Assembly: GCA_002329205.1 (NCBI GenBank) | Contig: DCTC01000002.1 | Span: 124,001 to 188,000, forward strand | DNA: 64,000 bases | Reading direction: 5' to 3' | From: Candidatus Roizmanbacteria bacterium UBA1450 | GTDB taxonomy: Bacteria; Patescibacteriota; Microgenomatia; UBA1406; GWC2-37-13 | Shown here: one piece after another, positions 9,436 to 18,339 of the stretch | How the letters are laid out: every line of letters starts with the position of its first letter | How positions within the stretch are numbered: the first letter of the stretch is position 1 | Position numbers and translations under genes: made by a program | The notes under the pieces: model-generated | Database searches by the model: none | What the model saw: the letters and a program-made list of their open reading frames with translations, nothing else | What the model was told of the DNA's origin: nothing

Positions 9436-11142
9436 TCACATCTTCTCTACGGTCTCAATTCCCAGGAGATTCAGTCCGTGTCGGAGTATTATAGATACCT
9501 TCTGTGTGAGAAGTATCCTGAAATTTCTAGTGTTTACATTTGCTTCTTTCAAAATCTGATGCTTCTGATAAAAGAGATTGTACTTTTGCGATAGGTCATA
9601 AAGATATGTCGTAATGTAGTTTGGCGCATAGTTTTTAGCAGCTTCCATGACAGCTTCAGGATATTTATTCAATGTACGAAGGATAGTAAGCTCGTCTTCG
9701 TTCATGTTACTGGATCCCGGATCGGGGTCCGGGATGACGGAGGTGTCTAGCTTATTCAAAATAGATTTACAACGCACGTAGGTGTACTGCACATACGGTC
9801 CCGAATTTCCCTGCATATTCAGGATCTCATCCCAATCAAATACGATATCCAAGTGTGAGCTTCTTTTGAGATCATTCCATTTAATAGCGCCGATTCCGAC
9901 TTTTTCTGCTGTTTCTTCATTCACTTTATCTTTTGCTAATCCCTTAGCCCGTTTTGTTGCCTCCTCAAGTACATCCTCCAGCCAGATAGTATTTCCTTTG
10001 CGGGTCGACATTTTCATATCCTTGAAACGGTACATCCCGTGTTTGATATGGATGCGTTGTCCCTTTTTTATCCAGCCGAGCATCTCTTCCAGTTCAAATA
10101 ATTGCTTGAAATACAAAGCCTGTTCCGCTCCGACTTCATTGATGATGGTTACGTCCGAAACGTAACGAGGGTTCTCAAGGCGGAATTTATCAGTTGCAAG
10201 ATCACGGGTAGCATAGAGCGTTGCTCCGTCTTGTTTGATGATCATAAGAGGTGGGAGTTTATCGTCAGGAAAGAAAGCAAGTTCTGCTCCTTTGCTTTCT
10301 TTCAATAAATTTTTTTCACGAAGTTCTTCAATGACCGGTTCCATTTTATCTTCAAAATAGGATTCACCGTATCCCCGTCCGTCATTCTCCGTAAATTCTA
10401 TACCCAGTTTCTGATATATTTTATTGAATTCCTTCCAGGACCAGTCAATGCATTTTTTCCAAAGCCTCTTTGCTTCCTCATCACCTTCCTCCAGCTTTTT
10501 AAACCATTTTCTCCCTTCTTCTTCGATCTGCGGATTTTTTTCAGCTTCTTCATGAAATTTCACATAGAGTGACACAAGTTCTTTTACCGGGTTTTCTGAT
10601 TCTTCAATTTGTTTCTCATCTCCCCAAGCTTTTATTGCATAGATCTGCTTACCAAATTGCGTACCCCAGTCACCGAGATGATTATCACGAAATACAGTCG
10701 CGCCAGTCGCCTCAAGCAAATTGGCAATCGCATCTCCTATGATGGTTGAGCGGAGATGTCCGACAGTGAACGGTTTTGCGATATTTGGCGATGAGTATTC
10801 GACAATGACATGTTGTCCTGCATTTGTATGTGTATTACCGAAGGAAGGGGCTATCTCAGAAAGATTGCCTAACAGTTTTTCTTTTGAAATCCATAGATTG
10901 ATAAACCCGGGCTTCATGACCTCTACTTTTCCGATAATGTCTTTTGATTCAATGTTGTCAGCAATGGTCTGTGCAAGCTCCATCGGATTCTTTTTTTCGG
11001 ATTTAGCAAGTTGAAGTGCAATGGAAGTAGAATAATCTCCATAGGATTCCTGTGCAGGAGAGGTGATATTCAGATTCTCAACGGGGAGATTGAGTTTTTC
11101 AAGAGATCTTTTTATAACAGTATAAATATGTTCTTTTACCAT
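9436..11142 (-). CDS. argS: Arginyl-tRNA synthetase
   Basis: ArgRS charges tRNA-Arg. The 568 residues contain the N-terminal additional domain, the HIGH-type motif (PFTVGHLRS, 124-132), the KMSTRKGN motif and the DALR anticodon-binding domain. Residues 469-478 (VIPDPDPGSS) are encoded exactly by a 29-bp palindromic repeat copy (9710-9738) and interrupt the start of the anticodon-binding domain without breaking frame. A TATTAT box ends 7 nt before the ATG. Confidence 0.95.
   Translation of the reverse strand: MVKEHIYTVIKRSLEKLNLPVENLNITSPAQESYGDYSTSIALQLAKSEKKNPMELAQTIADNIESKDIIGKVEVMKPGFINLWISKEKLLGNLSEIAPSFGNTHTNAGQHVIVEYSSPNIAKPFTVGHLRSTIIGDAIANLLEATGATVFRDNHLGDWGTQFGKQIYAIKAWGDEKQIEESENPVKELVSLYVKFHEEAEKNPQIEEEGRKWFKKLEEGDEEAKRLWKKCIDWSWKEFNKIYQKLGIEFTENDGRGYGESYFEDKMEPVIEELREKNLLKESKGAELAFFPDDKLPPLMIIKQDGATLYATRDLATDKFRLENPRYVSDVTIINEVGAEQALYFKQLFELEEMLGWIKKGQRIHIKHGMYRFKDMKMSTRKGNTIWLEDVLEEATKRAKGLAKDKVNEETAEKVGIGAIKWNDLKRSSHLDIVFDWDEILNMQGNSGPYVQYTYVRCKSILNKLDTSVIPDPDPGSSNMNEDELTILRTLNKYPEAVMEAAKNYAPNYITTYLYDLSQKYNLFYQKHQILKEANVNTRNFRILLTQKVSIILRHGLNLLGIETVEKM
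9710..9738 (-). repeat. Palindromic repeat copy inside argS
   Basis: 29 bp, on the minus strand starting GTCATCCCGG and ending GGGATCCAG, with a hairpin-forming core. It is the same family as the copies at 33.7-37.5 kb. It supplies ten in-frame codons to argS and starts exactly on a codon boundary, which points to insertion into a tolerated loop. Confidence 0.8.
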
Positions 11143-11149
11143 GGTTTCT

Positions 11150-11155
11150 ATAATA
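11150..11155 (-). promoter_or_regulatory. Putative -10 box of argS
   Basis: TATTAT on the minus strand, ending 7 nt before the argS ATG; fits a leaderless transcript. No -35 box recognised. Confidence 0.35.
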
Positions 11156-11183
11156 CCATATTTTAGGCTGTAGGAACAAGAAG

Positions 11184-12533
11184 TTAGCTCTCTTCCCTGG
11201 CTACACCAATTCTTTTGGCGATGATAGGTGTAAGAGGCGGTTCAAGAATTAGTGTGAGAAGAATAATCCACATACCTATGGCAATTACAAATTCAGACTG
11301 GATAATATCAAATGTCGCGGCGATAACGATCAAAATTGCAGCGATTATGCCTGTTTCCCGTATAAAACTCAGGAATACGAGATCTTTCAGCTGAAAAACG
11401 CCCTGATACCACCAGGGAGCGAGTGAAATGAAGACGACAATCGGCCGCAGGACAAACATAAAAATGAATCCTGACGCAATACCGATCGGTGCCAGCTCGA
11501 CAAGTGTCGTGACCGGTACAAGTGCACCGAGAATGATAAAAATAAACGGTTTGATCAGATGATTCAGGATACTTTCATAGAAATGAGATACTTTTTTGAT
11601 TCCTCCTATTACGTCAGTCAGAAGCCCGCTTATAAATGCAGCCAGAAATCCTGCCCCTCCGAGGATATTTCCCAACACGAAGGTAAATATCGGGACTGAC
11701 AATACGAGCGCCGGATCCGCTTCTTCCTTGTGGTCTTGTGAATAATAGAAGCGTTTAATTAGGGTAAAACCGAAGTATCCCACCAATATACCGGATATGA
11801 TCTGGAGTGCAAACGCATCATAGGTACTTTTCTGCAAGAGCGGGACGAAATAGGGAATGATTCCGCTTTGCATTACAGGCGCTGAGATCAGTGCAAGAAG
11901 CAGAAATCTGGTAAAGATACTACCGCTGACATCCGTAAGTGCTGATTCCGAAATAGCAATTTGTTTCAGTTCCGGTCTTTTAAATTTGAGCGTTTTTAGT
12001 GTGGGGATGATGGCGGTAGGATCTGTTGATGCAAGCGCAGCACTCAGGATGAGAATTGAAGGAATTAGTGCAGGTGTGAAGTTTCCCATAAGCGACATAA
12101 ATCCGTACATGACAAACGCAAATCCAATAGAAGACAAGACTACTCCAATAAGTGAGAGAGTCGCAATAGGCATAAACCACTTCTGAAAATTTTTGAACGG
12201 TATTTCAAGGCCGCCGGCAAACAGAATAATCGCTCCGAATACTTCCATCAGAATCTTGAGGCTTTCAACATCTTTCGTAAAAAACGATAAAAACGGCTGA
12301 AGCGCCATCCCGGCAAAAATTGCCCAGACAAAAGAAGGGATGATCGTTTTCGGAGCAATACGATTGATACAATACCCGATAAATAGCATTGATCCGAAGA
12401 CAAACAGCTGGAAATCCGCTTCATGTTTCAGTTCGTTGTTTTCGAGAAGAAATGAATGGGCGATAAAGGAAAGTAATGTTAAAAAAACAATTAAGGTAAC
12501 ATAAGGAATAAAGGAGCGGTATTTTTTTCTCAT
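11184..12533 (-). CDS. Cation/proton antiporter, CPA1 (NhaP-like)
   Basis: A 449-residue, very hydrophobic protein with about 12 membrane helices. It carries the CPA motif STDPTAIIPTLK, matching the S-x-T-D-P core of the ion-binding unwound helix, and the FAGGLEIPF segment near helix 3. It would exchange Na+ or K+ for protons across the cytoplasmic membrane. No regulatory RCK/TrkA-N domain is attached. It lies 41 bp upstream of argS on the same strand, so read-through is possible. Ion specificity cannot be read from sequence. Confidence 0.85.
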   Translation of the reverse strand: MRKKYRSFIPYVTLIVFLTLLSFIAHSFLLENNELKHEADFQLFVFGSMLFIGYCINRIAPKTIIPSFVWAIFAGMALQPFLSFFTKDVESLKILMEVFGAIILFAGGLEIPFKNFQKWFMPIATLSLIGVVLSSIGFAFVMYGFMSLMGNFTPALIPSILILSAALASTDPTAIIPTLKTLKFKRPELKQIAISESALTDVSGSIFTRFLLLALISAPVMQSGIIPYFVPLLQKSTYDAFALQIISGILVGYFGFTLIKRFYYSQDHKEEADPALVLSVPIFTFVLGNILGGAGFLAAFISGLLTDVIGGIKKVSHFYESILNHLIKPFIFIILGALVPVTTLVELAPIGIASGFIFMFVLRPIVVFISLAPWWYQGVFQLKDLVFLSFIRETGIIAAILIVIAATFDIIQSEFVIAIGMWIILLTLILEPPLTPIIAKRIGVAREES

Positions 12534-12585
12534 ATTCTATTTTTATCTTAGCACACCTATTTCATAATTATCAATGTACTCAAGC

Positions 12586-12613
12586 TTGCAAATCAGCCCT
12601 AAGTTGCTAGAAT
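12586..12613 (+). promoter_or_regulatory. Putative promoter of the PEGA-SH3 gene
   Basis: TTGCAA (12586-12591), 16-bp spacer, TAGAAT (12608-12613). The start codon is 12 nt after the -10 box, leaving a leader of only a few bases. Confidence 0.45.
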
Positions 12614-12625
12614 AGATACACGCGT

Positions 12626-13534
12626 ATGAAAAGAAAACTGTATGTAATTTTGGGCTTGATAAGTCTTTTTATTTTGTTTATTCTTATCAGGTTTTTCATT
12701 TTTGAGCGGCCAAATCAGCAGGGACGCATTAAGGTTCTTTCATCACCTACGGCCGGTGTATTTCTCGATAACGTTCCAATGGGCAAAACTCCTTTTGAAA
12801 GCAAAGTCGCTCCGGGTGAGTATATGGTAAAGCTTATTCCTGAAGGAGAAGACAGCAAGACGGTGTCTTGGGAAGGGAAAGTCACGGTTTATGCCAACAC
12901 ATTGACCTTTATAAGCCGTGAACTCGGTACGTCAGACCTGACCTCTGCTGGTGAAATTCTTACCGTAACAAAAATGGAACAAAAGCCTGACGGTGAAACA
13001 GGTGAAGTGTCTGTTGTAACGGAACCTGCCGGTTCTATTGTATTTCTGGACAACGATGAAAAAGGGATTGCCCCGCTTGTTTTGAAAGATGTCCCGGCAG
13101 GCGAACATGAGCTTGCAGTATTTCTCCCCGGCTTTTTCCGAAGAACGCAAAAAATTCATGTAGATAAAGGTCATGTAGTGGTTGCAAATTTTAAATTGGC
13201 ACTGGACAAAACGCACAAGACACTTGAGCAGGAGCTGACTGAGAATCAAAAAGAAGCGTCGGAATCAGCAGAGACTACTGACAATGAAGGCTCTGAAGAC
13301 ACCACGTCTGCGAGTACTTCAGCATCATCTGCAGATACACTCACCATTCTGGACACTCCGACTGGGTTTCTGAACGTCCGCGATGAGCCTTCGACAGCCG
13401 GCACACAGATTGATCAGGTAAGTCCGGGAGATGAATATGAGTATACGGATGAACGCAATGGCTGGTACAAAATCAAACTTACAGACGGCGAAGAAGGCTG
13501 GGTGTCAGGAACGTATGTTGAAGTAAATGAATAA
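12626..13534 (+). CDS. PEGA-repeat and SH3-domain surface protein
   Basis: A 302-residue protein anchored by an N-terminal membrane helix (about 5-24). Two PEGA domains follow, each recognisable by a P-x-G-x-V-F-L-D-N core and a PGEY or AGEH turn (about 33-95 and 125-192). A Ser/Thr/Glu-rich linker leads to a C-terminal bacterial SH3 domain (about 245-302, with GFLNVRDEP and EEGWVSGTYVEV). PEGA and SH3_3 modules usually sit outside the cell near the wall. Convergent with the GT2-GtrA gene, 3 bp apart. Confidence 0.8.
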   Translation: MKRKLYVILGLISLFILFILIRFFIFERPNQQGRIKVLSSPTAGVFLDNVPMGKTPFESKVAPGEYMVKLIPEGEDSKTVSWEGKVTVYANTLTFISRELGTSDLTSAGEILTVTKMEQKPDGETGEVSVVTEPAGSIVFLDNDEKGIAPLVLKDVPAGEHELAVFLPGFFRRTQKIHVDKGHVVVANFKLALDKTHKTLEQELTENQKEASESAETTDNEGSEDTTSASTSASSADTLTILDTPTGFLNVRDEPSTAGTQIDQVSPGDEYEYTDERNGWYKIKLTDGEEGWVSGTYVEVNE

Positions 13535-13537
13535 TGT

Positions 13538-14683
13538 TTATTTATCCTTCCAGACGAATTTATTGTAGAAGATATACGAGTAGGGTATAACGATAAAAAG
13601 AATGATGACTACTTTGTAAAGAATCCACGAATGGAACTCAACAGAACCGATATGGAGAATATGATCTCCCAGTAAATTTAACGCAAGCCACATCCCTGCG
13701 CCCTGTATGAATACGGATCCTGATGAAACGAGGTTGAACTTCAGCAGACTGAAAAGAAGTGAGCTTGATCTCCTGATTCTTTTGTGCGCAAAACTCCAGT
13801 AATTATTAAACATAAAATTTGAAATAATCGCGATTTCGGCACTCATCATATTGGAAAGTACTTTCGGGATCGCCAAAAAGTGTATAAAGGCATAGGCAAA
13901 AGTGAAATCCACAACAAATCCAACACCGCCTACTATACAGAATTTGATAAATGATGAATTTTGCAGCACGTAAAGCAATGTGTGCATGATATATTGGAAC
14001 GAGTTGATCTTCGAGACTCCTTCTTTTCGGTCTTTGAAGTTGATAGGAACTTCTTCGATACGTGCTTTGGAAATGAGTGCATTATGCAGAAGTGCTACCT
14101 GAAAAACATAACCGGTATAATTCCCCAATTTCGGCAATGAATCCCGGATAACCCATGCTTTTATGGCCCGATATCCGGTCGTCCAGTCAGTGATTCTCAA
14201 TTTCATAAAACCAAACCTGATAATCCAGTTGCCGAAAAACGAGTATGCTTTGCGGTGCAGTGCCCAATCTGATGGAATAGACCCACCTTTTCTGTATCGG
14301 GAGCCGATGACAAAATCTGCTCCTTCTTCAATTTTTTTCAAAAATTCTGGAATTTTTTTGGGATCATGCGAGAGATCTGCATCCATCTCAAATAATACGA
14401 ATGGCTTTAATTTCTCCAGTGCAATACGGAATCCTTCCAAATATGCTTTTCCGAGTCCTTCTTTTTTCGTATGCAAAACATGCAGGTTTTTAAATTTTTT
14501 TCTGTTTGTGTTGTAGAGGTCTTCAACAATTTTTCCTGTATTGTCCGGTGAATTGCTGTCAACAACAATGATATGGATATCCCAGTTGTTGACAGTATCT
14601 GAAACTGACATAATACTGAGAATCATTTTTTCAATATTTTTTGCTTCATTGTATGTCGGAAGGATAATTGCTGCTTTACGCAT
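13538..14683 (-). CDS. GT2 glycosyltransferase fused to a GtrA-like membrane domain
   Basis: A 381-residue fusion. Residues 1-240 are a dolichyl-phosphate-mannose-synthase-like GT2 domain: IILPTYNEAKNIE, the metal-binding DADLSHDP and GSRYRKGG. Residues about 250-381 carry four membrane helices of the GtrA family, which flips or positions lipid-linked sugars. The protein probably loads a sugar onto a polyprenyl phosphate. It is the last gene of a minus-strand run after ugd and the UDP-xylose synthase, 4 bp from the latter, so a UDP-sugar donor is plausible. Confidence 0.85.
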   Translation of the reverse strand: MRKAAIILPTYNEAKNIEKMILSIMSVSDTVNNWDIHIIVVDSNSPDNTGKIVEDLYNTNRKKFKNLHVLHTKKEGLGKAYLEGFRIALEKLKPFVLFEMDADLSHDPKKIPEFLKKIEEGADFVIGSRYRKGGSIPSDWALHRKAYSFFGNWIIRFGFMKLRITDWTTGYRAIKAWVIRDSLPKLGNYTGYVFQVALLHNALISKARIEEVPINFKDRKEGVSKINSFQYIMHTLLYVLQNSSFIKFCIVGGVGFVVDFTFAYAFIHFLAIPKVLSNMMSAEIAIISNFMFNNYWSFAHKRIRRSSSLLFSLLKFNLVSSGSVFIQGAGMWLALNLLGDHILHIGSVEFHSWILYKVVIILFIVIPYSYIFYNKFVWKDK

Positions 14684-14687
14684 AGTA

Positions 14688-15629
14688 TCATTTCAACTTG
14701 TTTCTAAAATATTCTATCGTTTTTACCAATCCGTCTTCCAGAGGCACTTCCGGATTCCACTGTAAAAGCGCCTTGGCTTTGCTGATATCGGGCTTTCTTT
14801 TTTTCGGATCATCTTGGCCGATCTGCTGAAACACAATTTCGGAAGCAGAATTAGTCATCTGCTTGATTATTTCCGCAAGTTCCTTGACGGTTTTTTCGTT
14901 GGGGTTGCCCAGATTGATAATTTCACCGGCAATATCCTCTGTTTCACCCAATGCTGACAGACCTCGCACCATATCCGCGACATAACAAAAGGATCGTGTT
15001 TGTGAACCGTCGCCATAGATCGTGATTGGTTTGCCCGAAAGCGTCTGCGTTATAAAATTGGATACAACGCGGCCGTCGTCCATCTCCATGTGAGGTCCGT
15101 ATGTATTGAAAATCCGGGCAATACGAACATCCGTTTGGTATTTCATATGGTATGTTATTGTAATCGCTTCCGCATATCTTTTGGCCTCGTCATAACAAGA
15201 CCTGACACCTGCAGGATTTACATTGCCCCAATATGTCTCTTTCTGTGGATGTTCCAGCGGATCGCCGTATACCTCCGAGGTAGAAGCCAGTACCACCCGG
15301 TCACATTTTCCCGCTCGAGCAAATTCAAGAAGGTGATAACTGCCTTGTGCATTGGCAAGCATTGTTTCAACCGGATGTTTTTTGTATTGTACCGGGGAGG
15401 CGGGAGATGCCAAATTGAAGGCGATATCAATGTGAGGTATATCTTTCAGGTCATATGTCGAGACATCCTGTTCTACAAAAGTCAGAAGGTCAGGAGAAAT
15501 ACCGGCAAGATTATTTTTGTTTCCGGTAATAAGATTGTCAACAACCCATACATGATGTCCTGCATTCGTGTAATGTCTCGTCAGATGAGAGCCGATAAAG
15601 CCCGACCCTCCCGTTATGAGAATATTCAT
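14688..15629 (-). CDS. uxs: UDP-glucuronate decarboxylase (UDP-xylose synthase)
   Basis: Extended short-chain dehydrogenase, 313 residues, converting UDP-glucuronate to UDP-xylose with bound NAD. It shows the GGSGFIGSHL nucleotide-binding motif and signatures typical of UXS rather than generic epimerases: NLASPASPVQYKKHPVET, STSEVYGDP, the YWGNVNPAGVRSCYDEAKR active site (Y-x3-K) and RIFNTYGP. Its start overlaps the end of ugd by 4 bp (ATGA), and Ugd makes its substrate, which strengthens the call. Confidence 0.9.
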   Translation of the reverse strand: MNILITGGSGFIGSHLTRHYTNAGHHVWVVDNLITGNKNNLAGISPDLLTFVEQDVSTYDLKDIPHIDIAFNLASPASPVQYKKHPVETMLANAQGSYHLLEFARAGKCDRVVLASTSEVYGDPLEHPQKETYWGNVNPAGVRSCYDEAKRYAEAITITYHMKYQTDVRIARIFNTYGPHMEMDDGRVVSNFITQTLSGKPITIYGDGSQTRSFCYVADMVRGLSALGETEDIAGEIINLGNPNEKTVKELAEIIKQMTNSASEIVFQQIGQDDPKKRKPDISKAKALLQWNPEVPLEDGLVKTIEYFRNKLK

Positions 15630-16921
15630 ACTACTTGTCTTCCGGTAGAAATATAAGTAAATCCCCGATCTTTCATTTCCTGCGGTTGGTACAGATTTCG
15701 ACCGTCAATAATGAGCGGAGCGCTAAGTGCTTTCTTTACTTTTTCCAGATTAGCCTGTTTGAACTCATTCCATTCCGTAAAAATAAGCAGCGCATCTGCC
15801 CCTTCTACCGCTTCGTACATGTCATCAACATATGTTATTTTGTCACCGATTGTGCGTCGTACATTGGCCATGGCAGCCGGATCAAAGGCACTAATCTCGT
15901 AGCCCATTTTCAATAAATCTTCAATGATATAGACTGCCGGAGCAAAACGGATATCATCCGTATTCGGCTTGAATGCCAGACCCCAGGCCGCAAGTTTTTT
16001 ACCTTTCACATTCGCGGTAACTTTATGAATAAAATTATCCCGTACTGTCCTGTTTATCCGTTCGACGGCATCAAGCAGTCCCGTATCAAGTTCCAGATGT
16101 TTTCCTGTTTCATTCAAGGCCATGACGTCTTTCGGGAAGCATGAGCCGCCGTATCCGATCCCTGCACTGAGAAACTTGTGCCCGATACGATTATCTGCTC
16201 CGACTGCTTTTGTGATAGTTTCAATGTCTCCTCCCGTTTTCTCTGCATACAGGGAAATCAGATTGGCAAAAGCAATTTTAGTCGCAAGCATGGCATTTGA
16301 TGCATACTTGATGATTTCGGCACTTGCCAGGTCAGTAATAACACGCTCTCCCGGGAGAGGTTTATGAACTTCTAGGAGTTTCTTAACTGCTTTTTGAGAT
16401 TTTGATCCGATTACAACCCGGTCAGGATACACGGTATCATTGATCGCAGTTCCTTCCCGCAAAAACTCCGGGCAGGACGCGACATCGACTTCCGCTCCTT
16501 CAGGTTTGACTTTGTTCAGGATTTCCTCAACTTTCAGATTCGTTCCCACAGGAACGGTACTTTTGCAGGAGACAACAGTATATCCTTTTTTCAGATTCTT
16601 TCCGATATTGGTTGCGACATCAAGGACCGATGAAAGATCAGCTTCTCCGGTAGAAGTCGGAGGCGTACCGACTGCAATAAACACAACATCAGATTCGGGA
16701 ATAGCCTTGTCATAATCTAACGTAAAGTGAATGCGTCCGGCTTCAAGGTTCTTTTGGAGAAGCTCTTCGAGGCCCGGTTCATAAATAAGCGGATCTCCGT
16801 TCTTCAATCGCTCAATTTTGTCAGGCGTACGCCCGACAACCCATACATTATTTCCGAAGTCGGCGAAGACACAGGCTGTCACAAGGCCGACATACCCATG
16901 GCCGATAAATGTGATTGTCAT
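15626..16921 (-). CDS. ugd: UDP-glucose 6-dehydrogenase
   Basis: Oxidises UDP-glucose to UDP-glucuronate with two NAD+. The 431 residues show the N-terminal GHGYVGLVTACVFAD dinucleotide fold, the catalytic cysteine in GYGGSCFPKDV and the C-terminal UDP-binding domain. A longer start 12 codons upstream is possible, but the conserved N-terminus begins at MTITFIGHGYVGL. It is the first step of a two-enzyme UDP-xylose route with the overlapping uxs. The carbonic-anhydrase-like gene lies 45 bp upstream on the same strand. Confidence 0.95.
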   Translation of the reverse strand: MTITFIGHGYVGLVTACVFADFGNNVWVVGRTPDKIERLKNGDPLIYEPGLEELLQKNLEAGRIHFTLDYDKAIPESDVVFIAVGTPPTSTGEADLSSVLDVATNIGKNLKKGYTVVSCKSTVPVGTNLKVEEILNKVKPEGAEVDVASCPEFLREGTAINDTVYPDRVVIGSKSQKAVKKLLEVHKPLPGERVITDLASAEIIKYASNAMLATKIAFANLISLYAEKTGGDIETITKAVGADNRIGHKFLSAGIGYGGSCFPKDVMALNETGKHLELDTGLLDAVERINRTVRDNFIHKVTANVKGKKLAAWGLAFKPNTDDIRFAPAVYIIEDLLKMGYEISAFDPAAMANVRRTIGDKITYVDDMYEAVEGADALLIFTEWNEFKQANLEKVKKALSAPLIIDGRNLYQPQEMKDRGFTYISTGRQVV

Positions 16922-16966
16922 ATGTGAAATGATATATAATTGCACGCGAAAAAACAAGTAACAGAA

Positions 16967-18160
16967 TTATACAGTAATTTTCTGACAATCCTGCAATATT
17001 CCCTGATCGATGATGCCGGAAAGAATCTGAGCATGCGGTAAAGCCAGAAAATCCTGCATCCACGGTTTTGAGAGCAATGAATGAATTATGGCTTCGCTGG
17101 AGTCCGAGTGCCGGGTTTCAACAAAAATATTCCGGAGTGTACTAAAGGATGAGCCGGGCTGTTGGGCATGCTCGAGTGCATGAGTGACAGCATACTGCGC
17201 CTGTTGTGTGATTTCGGCTATTGCCGGTTCATTGATCTGGAAACCCCGGTCCTGATGATACATACGCGGTCCCCGCAGTGCAAAAACCTGATTTGGGAAT
17301 CCGAATGTATTCGGGTATTTGACCTTTGCAGGTCTTGGGTCAGTTGATATAAGCAATGTGTGCGGATTTTGAATTTTTTGATATGAAGGCAGGTTCGGTA
17401 TTGCACTGTTGATTCCTCTCAATACCCGTTCTTTTCTCTCTAACAACTCAGCAATATACTCAGGAATACTTCCCGTATCAAGTGCCGGAACTCCTTCTGC
17501 GTAGACCGCTTGGGGATCGTAATTGTTTTGGGTCATTGCTTTAATTAGCTGTTCGATCGGAATACAGCTATTGACTGATCTTCCCCGATCGGAGTAAACG
17601 GCAAGTACTTTATTTTTTCCTGTGAGATGATCCTGTGCCAAGGCAGTGGTTGGAGTATCAGTGTATCGTGCAATTTGTGACGCGGTGACGACAGCATTCA
17701 AAACAGGGTCCTCATGAGTGACTAAGTTATGAACGAATTCAGTAATATCTCCTTTGTGGACATGAGGATCATAATTACCGTTTTTTTCTAAATGGGCTTT
17801 CCCGTCCTGTCCGCCGCATCCATTCGGCCGGACACCGGGCAGTGCTGTCTCTCCATCGTAATGAGCCACAACCGTAACTCCCCGGCAAAATTGAAGAAGG
17901 GGGATAAACGGTTCTCTGGTACCGGCTGCGGCGATCGATCGCAAATAAAAAGCATTTGCCGGTAAAATAAGTCGGGCGTCGGCACACCCCCATATCAGAT
18001 CAAGCTCACCTTTATCATGCAAATCGTCCCATTCACCCCGTGCATTGTATGCGGGATACGATTGATTATCCTTATAAAGACGCTCAGGTGACAGCGTCAC
18101 CAATTCGGGTGAAGAGAGTTGTTCAGGTCCGAGGTTATGACAGTATTCAGTTTGAGGCAT
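16967..18160 (-). CDS. Divergent beta-carbonic-anhydrase-like protein A (pseudo-dimer)
   Basis: 397 residues with no close family I recognise. Residues 59-63 read CADAR, the C-x-D-x-R zinc and dyad motif of beta-carbonic anhydrases. H100 (VVAHYDG) and C115 (NGCGG) stand where the other zinc ligands would be. A second, degenerate repeat seems to follow: ISTDPRPAK (271-279) then QVFALRGP mimic the CSDSR...FVVRN pattern with Cys replaced by Ser, and VETRHSDSSEA (348-358) mimics GHxxCG with Cys again lost. One live and one dead half resembles the architecture known for carboxysomal CsoSCA. Function is inferred; a signalling or structural zinc protein is possible. It diverges from a second such gene 179 bp away. 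Confidence 0.5.
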   Translation of the reverse strand: MPQTEYCHNLGPEQLSSPELVTLSPERLYKDNQSYPAYNARGEWDDLHDKGELDLIWGCADARLILPANAFYLRSIAAAGTREPFIPLLQFCRGVTVVAHYDGETALPGVRPNGCGGQDGKAHLEKNGNYDPHVHKGDITEFVHNLVTHEDPVLNAVVTASQIARYTDTPTTALAQDHLTGKNKVLAVYSDRGRSVNSCIPIEQLIKAMTQNNYDPQAVYAEGVPALDTGSIPEYIAELLERKERVLRGINSAIPNLPSYQKIQNPHTLLISTDPRPAKVKYPNTFGFPNQVFALRGPRMYHQDRGFQINEPAIAEITQQAQYAVTHALEHAQQPGSSFSTLRNIFVETRHSDSSEAIIHSLLSKPWMQDFLALPHAQILSGIIDQGILQDCQKITV

Positions 18161-18326
18161 AATCTTATAGAATTAATTGATATTGTTAATTTCCTTTCTC
18201 AGTTGATATAAAGTGAGAAATATAGACTAACTATAGGGGATATAGTATAGAAACGTTATACATATCGGTGATATATTGAGAACCGGTTAGTTTAGGAGTA
18301 AATTATCTACTATTACGGAATCGGAG

Positions 18327-18332
18327 TATAAT
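18327..18332 (+). promoter_or_regulatory. Putative -10 box of carbonic-anhydrase-like gene B
   Basis: Perfect TATAAT ending 7 nt before the ATG at 18340. The 179-bp region between the divergent genes is AT-rich. On the other strand a TATAAG lies close to the start of gene A, so both genes may be leaderless. Confidence 0.45.
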
Positions 18333-18339
18333 TCCCGGT

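Noticed and set aside
18161..18339. A riboswitch between the divergent carbonic-anhydrase-like genes
   Set aside because: The -10 boxes lie next to both start codons, leaving no room for a leader; only AT-rich promoter-like sequence is visible.
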